Source: Bin87 sp034423115 (GTDB taxonomy: Bacteria; Chloroflexota; Dehalococcoidia; Lucifugimonadales; UBA3495). From it: 64,000 nt of DNA. Below the pieces are notes generated by a model, which saw only the letters and a program-made list of their open reading frames with translations, was not told the origin of the DNA and searched no databases. Shown piece after piece: positions 33,168 through 40,416 of this stretch. The stretch lies in assembly GCA_034423115.1 (NCBI GenBank), contig DAOUJD010000055.1:1-64000 (forward strand), in the 5' to 3' direction. Every line of letters starts with the position of its first letter. Position 1 is the stretch's first letter. Both the position numbers and the translations under genes were made by a program.

Positions 33168-34171
33168 ACGAGGCCCCTCATGCTGCGCTCGATTTGACGG
33201 TCGTAAAGATGATCGAAAGCCTCCCCGATGGGGTTGGGTCGGATATCCAAATACCGGTCGGTCGTGTGGCAGGCGATTTCGTCGGTTTCTTTGTCCCGGT
33301 ATAGGGAGTGGAACGCTACGTTGTCCTCTTCTGTCATCTGCAAGTCCAACTCCTTCAAGATGACGTAATCATGGGTGGCGAAGAAGACCTGCACTCCAGC
33401 CCGCTGTAATTCCAGTAGAACGTTCATCACAGTTTTGAACATCTTGGGGTTCAGATTGGTCTCCGGCTCGTCCCAGAACAACACCGCCCCTTTTTGCAAG
33501 GTGCCGTTTTGTATTAGCAGCCACAACAACCCAAGCTTGCGCCACCCCTCGGCCAGAAGGGTGAATTCTAGGTCACCCTGCTCATTGCTGAGGAAGAACT
33601 CCTCGCCCTTGACTGTGACTTTGCCGCCTATCACGCTTTCCAACCGATCGAGCATTGGTCTGTGAGCATCATCGACGAGTTCTCGCAGCGCCGGAAGATA
33701 CGCGCGGTGCAAAATATCTCGGTACACCTCTTCAAAATGGACCTCACGAGCGGCGTATAGGGATAAAAAGCCAGGCGCGTTGGTCAGCATCTCCTTAGGC
33801 GGAATATAAGCGCTGGTAACCGGCAAGCCTGACCAGGGACTTTCACCTACTCCGTCGATGCCTATGGATACTTCTGCGGAGAACTGGGCATCCATAAGTC
33901 CCTCGCCAATAAGCACCTCCACGGTTGCCGACTCCGCCTGTTGTTTAATTAGCCTGTGTAACAGCTTGCCGGAAGGCAGAAACACGCCGAGCAATTTTTT
34001 CTGAAAGCTGCCGCCGGTTTTGGAAACGTCACACGCCGCATAGCACGCCTTCATCAAATGCGTCTTCCCCGTCCCATTGGCGCCAATGAAGGCGTTGATG
34101 CCGGGCGAAAACTCCACCGTCAAATCCTCAAACGCGGTGAAATTCTCGAATTTAGCTTTGGTCAGAGCCAT
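33164..34171 (-). CDS. AAA15/21-type ATPase (OLD/SMC-like) of a two-gene system
   Basis: A 335-residue ABC-type ATPase. Walker A is INAFIGANGTGKTHLM (G30-T37), a lid-like insertion follows, the signature-like segment is LLAEGWRKLGLL, Walker B is VLFWDEPETNLNPK and the H-loop is FFATHDY. This is the overlapping-ATPase pattern of AAA_15/AAA_21 defence ATPases without the Toprim domain of OLD. The start chosen is ATG 34171, with a GGGA ribosome site; a TTG 12 bases upstream is also in frame. It precedes the nuclease gene with a four-base overlap. Confidence 0.8.
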   Translation of the reverse strand: MALTKAKFENFTAFEDLTVEFSPGINAFIGANGTGKTHLMKACYAACDVSKTGGSFQKKLLGVFLPSGKLLHRLIKQQAESATVEVLIGEGLMDAQFSAEVSIGIDGVGESPWSGLPVTSAYIPPKEMLTNAPGFLSLYAAREVHFEEVYRDILHRAYLPALRELVDDAHRPMLDRLESVIGGKVTVKGEEFFLSNEQGDLEFTLLAEGWRKLGLLWLLIQNGTLQKGAVLFWDEPETNLNPKMFKTVMNVLLELQRAGVQVFFATHDYVILKELDLQMTEEDNVAFHSLYRDKETDEIACHTTDRYLDIRPNPIGEAFDHLYDRQIERSMRGLV

Positions 34172-34244
34172 GATGTTTCCCAATGTGGTCGATTGCCGGT
34201 CTATGCCGGACTAGCGGGTGACCCGATGCTGCCGATCCGCCGTG

Positions 34245-34250
34245 TATAAT
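34245..34250 (+). promoter_or_regulatory. Probable -10 box (TATAAT) of sppA
   Basis: Consensus TATAAT 31 bases upstream of the sppA ATG at 34282. Confidence 0.4.
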
Positions 34251-34281
34251 CGTATCATCACCCGACGGATTGACACCCATT

Positions 34282-35112
34282 ATGCTCTTTTTCAAGCGCA
34301 AGCCCGGCATCGCCGTCATCGAGATGCACGGCGTCATCGGCACCGCCATCAAGGAACCCGAGTACTCCCGCCTGCTGGAGAACGTCCGTAACAACCGTAA
34401 AATCGGCGCGCTGGTGCTGGACATCGACTCGCCCGGCGGATCCGCCACCGCCAGCGACCTGATCTACGAAAACGTCCGCGAGGTTGCCCGACGCAAGCCC
34501 GTCGTCGCGTATATCCGCGGGCTGGGCGCATCAGGTGGTTACTACATCGCGTGCGGCGCCGGCACCATCATGGCGTCGCGGGCTGCGCTGGTGGGATCCA
34601 TCGGCGTGATCTACCTGCGTCCCATCCTGCAGCAGCTATTCGGCAAGCTGGGCGTCGAGTTCTCGGTGTTCAAGGCCGGCCGTCTCAAGGACATGTCGGG
34701 GTTCTGGCGCATGCCCACCGACGAGGAATCCGACAAGTTCCAGAGCCTGATCAGCCAGATGTACGACCTGTTCGTATCCGTGGTCACCGACAACCGCCGG
34801 CTGAACGATGAACAGGTGCGCGAGCTTGCCACCGGCGAGGTATATACCGCGCGACAGGCGCAGGAACTGGGGTTGATCGACCGGCAGGGCGGCATCGACG
34901 ACGCCATTGCCGAGGCCATGCGACTCAGCGGGGCCCGCCGTAGGATCCGCCACTACCGTCCCAAGCGACCGTTCTTCAGCCGCATCGGGCTGCCCGGTCG
35001 TGCCACGAACTCATACCTGCCCGCCCTGGAAAACCTCGCCACTCTGGCGTCGGGCGGCATCTACTTCCTGGAACCGGGGATGTTGGGCGATGTAACGTCT
35101 CGCGATTGGTAG
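34282..35112 (+). CDS. sppA: Signal peptide peptidase SppA, S49 family
   Basis: A 276-residue short-form SppA. The nucleophile Ser84 is in GLGASGGYYIA and the general base Lys136 in KAGRLKDMSG, 52 residues apart as in the Bacillus enzyme. The preceding DIDSPGGSATASD is the S49 oxyanion motif. The protein starts MLFFKRKPGIAV without a strong transmembrane helix, so it may be peripheral or cytoplasmic. It degrades residual signal peptides in the membrane. Its stop codon is inside a 28-bp palindrome shared with the convergent mazG. Confidence 0.9.
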   Translation: MLFFKRKPGIAVIEMHGVIGTAIKEPEYSRLLENVRNNRKIGALVLDIDSPGGSATASDLIYENVREVARRKPVVAYIRGLGASGGYYIACGAGTIMASRAALVGSIGVIYLRPILQQLFGKLGVEFSVFKAGRLKDMSGFWRMPTDEESDKFQSLISQMYDLFVSVVTDNRRLNDEQVRELATGEVYTARQAQELGLIDRQGGIDDAIAEAMRLSGARRRIRHYRPKRPFFSRIGLPGRATNSYLPALENLATLASGGIYFLEPGMLGDVTSRDW

Positions 35113-35136
35113 GGGCGAGGCATGCCTCGCCCCTAC
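35109..35136. repeat. Perfect 28-bp palindrome holding the stop codons of sppA and mazG
   Basis: The arms GTAGGGGCGAGGCA/TGCCTCGCCCCTAC form a full palindrome. TAG at 35110-35112 ends sppA, and the mirrored TAG at 35135-35133 ends mazG. It probably acts as a bidirectional terminator-like hairpin. Confidence 0.85.
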
Positions 35137-35945
35137 GCACCGACGCGCTTGGCTTCCTGCCAGAGCGCTTCTTTCTCGTCCAGGGAGAGCTTGACGAACT
35201 CCTGACCGCGTTCTGACGCCAGCCTTTCCATCACCTTGTAGCGGTTGCGGAATTTGCCGTTGGCCTGCCTCAGCGCGTCCTCGGCCTGGATGCCCGACCA
35301 CCGGGCCACGTTCACCAACGCGAACAGCACGTCGCCGAACTCGTCCAGCCGTTCCTCGTCGGTGGCGGCGTCCCGAAACTCACCGATTTCCTCCACCAGC
35401 TTGTCCAGCACTCCGCCGGCGTCATCCCAGTCGAACCCGAAACGCGCCGCTCGGTCCTGGATCAGTTGGGCTGCGGAGAGGGCAGGCAACGCTGCCGGCA
35501 CGCTGTCCATCGCCGAAGGTTCCGGCTTGCCGGCCTGCCGCCGTTCCTCGGCTTTCAGCTGCTCCCAGTTGCGTTCCACCTGGCGAGCGTCCGATGCGTT
35601 GCCGTCGGCGAACACGTGGGGATGCCGCCGGATCAACTTGCGGTTGATGGCCGCCAGCACGTCGGCGATGTCGAACTCGCCGGCGGCGCGGGCGATGTCG
35701 GCGTGAAAGGCCACCTGCACCAGGATGTCCCCAAGCTCGTCGGCCAGTTCAGCCGGCTCGCCGTCGTCGATGGCCTCCAGGGTTTCGTAGCATTCCTCCA
35801 GCAGGTTGCGCTTCAGCGATTCGTGGGTCTGCTCGGCGTCCCAGGGACAGCCGCCCGGCCCGCGCAGCCGCGCCACAATGTCAATCAGCGACTGGAATTC
35901 GCCGATGCGCTCTTCAGGAATGGGTGAAACGTGATTGGTACTCAT
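35133..35945 (-). CDS. mazG: Nucleoside triphosphate pyrophosphohydrolase MazG
   Basis: A 270-residue two-domain MazG. The first domain has GGCPWDAEQTHESLKRNLLEECYE and ELADELGDILVQVAFHADIA (E-x2-E...E-x2-D magnesium site); the second has KLVEEIGEFRDAA and DEFGDVLFALVNVARW. MazG hydrolyses canonical and damaged NTPs to NMP and pyrophosphate, cleaning the pool of oxidised nucleotides, which fits the nearby OGG1-type glycosylase. ATG 35945 is taken because the conserved domain begins just after it. Confidence 0.93.
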   Translation of the reverse strand: MSTNHVSPIPEERIGEFQSLIDIVARLRGPGGCPWDAEQTHESLKRNLLEECYETLEAIDDGEPAELADELGDILVQVAFHADIARAAGEFDIADVLAAINRKLIRRHPHVFADGNASDARQVERNWEQLKAEERRQAGKPEPSAMDSVPAALPALSAAQLIQDRAARFGFDWDDAGGVLDKLVEEIGEFRDAATDEERLDEFGDVLFALVNVARWSGIQAEDALRQANGKFRNRYKVMERLASERGQEFVKLSLDEKEALWQEAKRVGA

Positions 35946-35979
35946 GGCGCGGGCCAGTATATCCCATCCCACCCCTATC

Positions 35980-36003
35980 CGCTCACCCTGAGCCTGTCGA
36001 AGG
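35980..36003. repeat. CGCTCACCCTGAGCCTGTCG repeat unit
   Basis: One copy of the widespread CTCAyCCTGAGCyTGTCGAAGG extragenic repeat between the divergent mazG and Uma2 genes. Relatives lie at 49542 (inside a gene) and 50420. Confidence 0.6.
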
Positions 36004-36089
36004 GCCACTCCAAAGCCTTGCTGCCATTTGAACAGCCGACGCAATTTCCGGTAACCTGTACCGTACCAAAGCCCGCGAGGAGGCTTGCA

Positions 36090-36686
36090 ATGGTCACGAA
36101 ACTCATCCGCGCCGGAACCCGAATGTCCATCGCCGAGTTCCTGGATCTGCCCGACACGGAAGAAAAGCAGAAAATGGAACTGGACGACGGAGAACTCTAC
36201 ATCATGCCCCGACCCCGCTCTGTCCACCAATTTTTAGCGGTTTACCTGTTCCTGCACATTGCCAACCATATCGAAGATTTCGCGGAACCACCGGCCTTAG
36301 TATTTGTTGACCAGATCACCATTCTGTCCCGAGAGCAGTGCCGCGTCCTGGCTCCCGACCTGGCCGTCACCCTGGCCGGTAACCCGTATCAAATAGCCGG
36401 CGGCTACTTTGAAGGCGTGCCCGACATCACGGTGGAAGTCCTGTCCACCGACCGCAGCCGCGACCTGGTGCGCAAGCGTCAACTCTATGCCGAGGCCGGC
36501 GTCCGTGAATACTGGATTGTTGACCCGAGCGACGATACCGCAACCCTGCTGGAACTGCACGACGGAGAATACGCCGAACGCGCCGTGTTGACCGTCTCCG
36601 ACACGCTGACCACGCCCTTGCTGCCCGGTCTCGCCATTCCCCTGGCTGAGGTATTTCGACACCGCCAACGTCCCGCCGATGACTGA
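36090..36686 (+). CDS. Uma2-family (DUF820) nuclease-like protein, short form
   Basis: A 198-residue Uma2 protein starting MVTKLIRAGTRMSIAEFLDL, with GAGGAGG eight bases before ATG 36090. It shows VLAPDLAVTLAG, GVPDITVEVLSTDRSRD and EAGVREYWIVDP, the classical cyanobacterial-type Uma2 core with D and E ligands. It lacks the long C-terminal coil of the other four copies and is the most divergent of them. It overlaps the next gene by eight bases. Confidence 0.85.
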   Translation: MVTKLIRAGTRMSIAEFLDLPDTEEKQKMELDDGELYIMPRPRSVHQFLAVYLFLHIANHIEDFAEPPALVFVDQITILSREQCRVLAPDLAVTLAGNPYQIAGGYFEGVPDITVEVLSTDRSRDLVRKRQLYAEAGVREYWIVDPSDDTATLLELHDGEYAERAVLTVSDTLTTPLLPGLAIPLAEVFRHRQRPADD

Positions 36687-37410
36687 CCGCCGCTTGCTGG
36701 CGACCCGCACCCTGTCGGCGGCGCAGATTCTAACGATCCCCGCGTGCCTGCTGTTCCTGGTGGCCGGCTCGGTGGCCTGGGCGGTGAACGACGCAGGCCT
36801 GTACCACAACGGGTTCCAGCGATACAACACGGCCCAACGCTCCGGCATCACCGACGCCGACCTGATCGCCATCGGAGCCGAACTGCGCCGCTACTTCAAC
36901 TCCGACACCGAGCCGCTCAGCGTCCGCGCCCCCATCTACGGCATCGAGCAGGACGTGTTCAACCAGCGCGAGATCGCCCACATGTACGACGTAAAGCGTC
37001 TGGTGCGCGGCACCTACTGGGTCGCCCTGGGATCCGGTCTTTGGATCCTGGTGACGCTGGCGGCAGGGTTCCTGGCGCAGCGGCGCGGATACGTCGGACC
37101 GGCAGCCCGGCTGGCCGTCTGGGGCGGCGCGGTCACCCTGCTGGCCGTAGTGGGTGTGGGACTGGCCTCAATCGCCGCCTTCGAGCAGTTGTTCCTGCTG
37201 TTCCACCGCCTGAGTTTCGCCAACGACCTGTGGATCCTGAACCCCCGCACCGACTACCTGCTGATCCTGTTCCCCGGCGGCTTCTGGTTCGACGCCACCA
37301 TGCGAGTAGCCCTCACATCGGTGCTGGGAGCCATATTGCTGCTATCGGCCGGCTCCGCCATACTTGGATATCAAAGGTGGCGAGCCCACCGTCAACTTGT
37401 GAGACTCTGA
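36679..37410 (+). CDS. DUF1461 (TIGR01906-type) integral membrane protein
   Basis: A 243-residue protein with an N-terminal signal-anchor (ILTIPACLLFLVAGSVAW), a periplasmic loop with FNQREIAHMYDVK, and three C-terminal transmembrane helices. The segment FHRLSFANDLWILNPRTDYLL followed by FPGGFWFD is the hallmark of DUF1461. The role is unknown. It overlaps Uma2 upstream and the glycosylase downstream (TGATG). Confidence 0.85.
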   Translation: MTDRRLLATRTLSAAQILTIPACLLFLVAGSVAWAVNDAGLYHNGFQRYNTAQRSGITDADLIAIGAELRRYFNSDTEPLSVRAPIYGIEQDVFNQREIAHMYDVKRLVRGTYWVALGSGLWILVTLAAGFLAQRRGYVGPAARLAVWGGAVTLLAVVGVGLASIAAFEQLFLLFHRLSFANDLWILNPRTDYLLILFPGGFWFDATMRVALTSVLGAILLLSAGSAILGYQRWRAHRQLVRL

Positions 37411-38465
37411 TGACCAGACAATTAAAAACCCAGCAGCCGTTCAATTTGGAACTCACCCTGACCATGGGCCAGGCGTTCCGCTGGGAAAAACTGTCCCCCG
37501 AGTTCTACGGTGACGGCCACACTTGGTTCTCCGGCGTGCTGGGCGACAACCTCATCCACATCCGCCAAACCAGCGACGGCATGGAGTACCGCATCGGAGG
37601 CGCTAACGGTGAACGGCCGGCTGATGACGCGGACGACCAGAAGCTGCGCCGATACTTTCGTGATGATACTGATGACGTTGCCGCCATCTACGCAGAGATC
37701 AGCAACGACCCCAAGATGGCTACGATCATCGAGGAGTTCCCGGGGTTGCGTATCCTGCGGCAAGACCCGTGGGAGTGCACGGTAGCCTACTTATGCTCGG
37801 CAAATAACAACGTCAAGCGTATCAGCGCGATTGTGGAAACGATAGCCTGTGAGTTCGGACACCCGTTAGAGTTGGCTGGCGATATCAACACCAACACCAC
37901 GTTCCCAGCGCCAGACCAAATACTTGCGGACCCCGACCATGTTACGAAACTCAAGAAGATGCGATTGGGGTTGAACCGGGACAAGAACATAGTCAAGGCA
38001 GCGTATCGCTTTGCAGACGATGGATTGAATCCGAACCGACTCAGGAGCGCGTCGTATCAAGATGTGATGCTCGCGCTGATGGAAGGACCGCGCCACAGGA
38101 GCAAGCCGAACGGCATCGGCCCTAAAATCGCAGATTGCATCGCTTTATTTTCGCTCGACCAACTGGATGCATTCCCGGTGGACTTGTGGGTTTGGCGCGC
38201 CATCACCGAGGCATATCCGGAATGGGGATTTTCCGAGGGGTCTAAACCCAGCGATAAAGACCTACGCGAAACGTCTGAACAAGCCAGGCAGGTGTTCGGC
38301 AAATACGCCGGCTATGCCAACCAGTATCTATTCCACTGGCGGCGTCAGCATGGTGATGAACCTTTGACCTTCGCTCACCGGTTGCATGGCAAATTCAGGT
38401 TGCCACCCGGAATGACCCCTGACCAAGCTCGCTATGAGTACTTGGTGGAGAAGTATCTATCATAA
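37410..38465 (+). CDS. ogg: OGG1-type 8-oxoguanine DNA glycosylase/AP lyase
   Basis: A 351-residue eukaryote-type OGG1 rather than MutM. The N-terminal domain has LELTLTMGQAFRWE, the core has PWECTVAYLCSANNNVKRI, and the helix-hairpin-helix NGIGPKIADCIALFSLD holds K239 with D258 in FPVDLWVWR, 19 residues apart exactly as K249/D268 in human OGG1. It excises 8-oxoguanine opposite C and nicks the strand. It overlaps DUF1461 by one base and is followed by a coupled PIN gene. Confidence 0.88.
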   Translation: MTRQLKTQQPFNLELTLTMGQAFRWEKLSPEFYGDGHTWFSGVLGDNLIHIRQTSDGMEYRIGGANGERPADDADDQKLRRYFRDDTDDVAAIYAEISNDPKMATIIEEFPGLRILRQDPWECTVAYLCSANNNVKRISAIVETIACEFGHPLELAGDINTNTTFPAPDQILADPDHVTKLKKMRLGLNRDKNIVKAAYRFADDGLNPNRLRSASYQDVMLALMEGPRHRSKPNGIGPKIADCIALFSLDQLDAFPVDLWVWRAITEAYPEWGFSEGSKPSDKDLRETSEQARQVFGKYAGYANQYLFHWRRQHGDEPLTFAHRLHGKFRLPPGMTPDQARYEYLVEKYLS

Positions 38466-38869
38466 TGTTGATTGACAACAACATACTGATTGATGTTGCG
38501 CTTAACCGACCGCCCGATCCCAGGCCGTCCCGAGATCTGATTAGTCAGATTGAGCGCACATCGACGACCGCTTTCGTCGCCTGGCACAGCGTAGCTACCT
38601 TTTACTACGTGGTGGCTAGGGCCGCTGGCAACACGAATGCTCGTTTCTATGTCGCCTGGATGACCGACTTCCTGATTGTCGTGCCGACCGGAACGGACGC
38701 GCTGCGGTACGCCCTTTCCCTCCCCATGGCCGACTTTGAGGACGCCATGCAGGTCGCGGCAGCCCATGCCGCCGATGCGCAGCATATCGTTACCCGCGAC
38801 GAGCGTGACTTCGCGAGCTCTCCCATTCCCGCCATCACTCCCGAGCAGGCGTTGCGCCAACTATTTTAG
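38465..38869 (+). CDS. PIN-domain protein without visible antitoxin
   Basis: A 134-residue PIN domain. The acidic residues are in MLIDNNILIDVAL, a central acidic MADFEDAMQVAAA and HIVTRDERDF. It starts in a TAATG overlap with the glycosylase gene and ends nine bases into the convergent pduX-like gene. No small antitoxin precedes it, which is unusual for VapC. It may be controlled by a distant antitoxin, or act as an RNase linked to repair. Confidence 0.75.
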   Translation: MLIDNNILIDVALNRPPDPRPSRDLISQIERTSTTAFVAWHSVATFYYVVARAAGNTNARFYVAWMTDFLIVVPTGTDALRYALSLPMADFEDAMQVAAAHAADAQHIVTRDERDFASSPIPAITPEQALRQLF

Positions 38870-39787
38870 GCCGCCGATCTCGCGCACCCCTCCCCCAATC
38901 ATCCGAAAATGCTGCACGCTCTCTGCGTCGGCGAACGCCTCCACCGCCCGGCGATACACCGGCTTGCTGCGCCGCTGCCGCGCGTCCAGCAGGATGCCCA
39001 CCACCGTGCCGCTGTGGGCCACGTTGATCCCCGCGGCGCTCTGTTCCTCGGCGAACGCCGCCGCCCGCTCGACCCACTCAGCGACCTCCGGCAGGTGTCC
39101 GGCCCGTGCGCTGATGGTCGCGGCCCGGCCCACCAACCCAGGGTCGCTCCGGCGGATACCCTCGCATACCAGTTCCAGCGCCTCGTCGGTGCTCGATTCT
39201 ACCTTCTGCCATAGCGCAGTCCGGTCCACGCGGTTGAACTCCAGCGTGTCCACGGTGCCGCCCGTGTCGATTACGATCACCTCCATGGGCGGCGGCGGGC
39301 CGAGCGATTCCGCCATGCTGCCGCAGCGGTGGTCGAAGAGAGCGACGCCTGGAAACATCACCCCGTCCGTAGGCTCCACCGAAAGCGCGATAAGGGCGAT
39401 GGATTCGGGCGGAAACGGTTGACTGGCGGCGGCCCCTACCGCGCCAACGGCAGCCGTGATGTCTGCGCTGCTGCTGCCCATACCCTTGCCGGCTGGAATC
39501 GGATTGGCGATGGCAACCTCAGCGGTCAGTACGCCGATGCCCGTGCGTAGGGCGAGCTCCGCCAGCGCTTTGAACACTGCCTCTCTGGCCTTGGGCAGAT
39601 GGTCAATCCCGCTTACTTCCGGCTCAGCGTTGCTTGAACCTCCGGCGCGCAGCGTCACCATCGCCTTGGAGAACTGGTTGATGGGGCAGGTCACCAGGAA
39701 ATGCGCGCCGCCGGTCATGCCCTGCACCAGTTCGCCGCAGGTTCCCGGGGCCGACGCCGTCGCGCTTCCGATCACATCGCCAGACAT
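38861..39787 (-). CDS. pduX: GHMP kinase, L-threonine kinase-like (PduX)
   Basis: A 308-residue GHMP kinase. The ATP-binding motif is PIPAGKGMGSSSADI, the N-terminal ASAPGTCGELVQGM is typical of PduX and the C-terminal HSGTVVGILLD is GHMP motif 3. PduX makes L-threonine phosphate for the aminopropanol arm of cobalamin. Its position directly upstream in the cobQ-cobU run on the same strand supports that role. Confidence 0.83.
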   Translation of the reverse strand: MSGDVIGSATASAPGTCGELVQGMTGGAHFLVTCPINQFSKAMVTLRAGGSSNAEPEVSGIDHLPKAREAVFKALAELALRTGIGVLTAEVAIANPIPAGKGMGSSSADITAAVGAVGAAASQPFPPESIALIALSVEPTDGVMFPGVALFDHRCGSMAESLGPPPPMEVIVIDTGGTVDTLEFNRVDRTALWQKVESSTDEALELVCEGIRRSDPGLVGRAATISARAGHLPEVAEWVERAAAFAEEQSAAGINVAHSGTVVGILLDARQRRSKPVYRRAVEAFADAESVQHFRMIGGGVREIGGLK

Positions 39788-39807
39788 TGCGCCAGATTAG
39801 CACATGT

Positions 39808-39845
39808 CCCCTCTCCCTTGATGGGAGAGGGTTAGGGTGAGGGTG
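39808..39845. repeat. CCCTCTCCC...GGGAGAGGG hairpin repeat
   Basis: A CCCTCTCCCTTGATGGGAGAGGG hairpin followed by TTAGGGTGAGGGTG, between cobU and pduX. The same unit occurs at 55399 and, interrupted, at 50512. Confidence 0.85.
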
Positions 39846-39855
39846 GGTTTTCCAA

Positions 39856-40416
39856 TCACCCCCGCGGCTTGATCCGCACCGGAATCCCCGCCACCACCAG
39901 CGTAACCTCGTCCGCCGCCGCAGCCATCGCCTGGTTCACCGTGCCCAGCAGGTCCTGGAACTGGCGACCCAGCGACGATGTTGCCACCAGCGAATGCCCG
40001 ACCTCGCTGCTCACCACCACCGCGTCCGCGTCAATCTCGCTCACGTACGACGCGAACCGCCGCACGGCTCCCACCGTACGGCCCTCCAACTCGGCCCGAT
40101 CCATGCGCTCGTGCTCAATCAGCAGGTTCGACACCCAGCCGTCCAGCGAGTCCAGCAGAAGCACCGGCCGATGCCCTGAATCTATGCCAGCCTCCCGCAG
40201 CGCGCCCACCGGATTCAGCGGCGCTTCCACCGTCCGCCACTCCGCCGGCCGACGCTCCCGGTGCAGCCGGATCCGATCGGCCATCTCATCGTCGGTAACC
40301 GTGCCGGTGGCGACGTAGATTACCGGCTGTTCCTGTCCCAACGCCAACGCCAGTCCCTCTCCGTACGCGCTTTTTCCGGAGCGGATGCCGCCCAGTACCA
40401 GGTGGATGCTGCTCAT
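39856..40416 (-). CDS. cobU: Adenosylcobinamide kinase / guanylyltransferase CobU
   Basis: A 186-residue CobU. The P-loop is LVLGGIRSGKSAYGE; YVATGTVTDDEMADRIRLHRERRP is the guanylylation region with the H-x-x-R-R motif; LLLDSLDGWVSNLL is Walker B-like and VSSEVGHSLV is the characteristic C-terminal signature. It phosphorylates and guanylylates adenosylcobinamide. It overlaps cobQ by four bases. Confidence 0.93.
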   Translation of the reverse strand: MSSIHLVLGGIRSGKSAYGEGLALALGQEQPVIYVATGTVTDDEMADRIRLHRERRPAEWRTVEAPLNPVGALREAGIDSGHRPVLLLDSLDGWVSNLLIEHERMDRAELEGRTVGAVRRFASYVSEIDADAVVVSSEVGHSLVATSSLGRQFQDLLGTVNQAMAAAADEVTLVVAGIPVRIKPRG

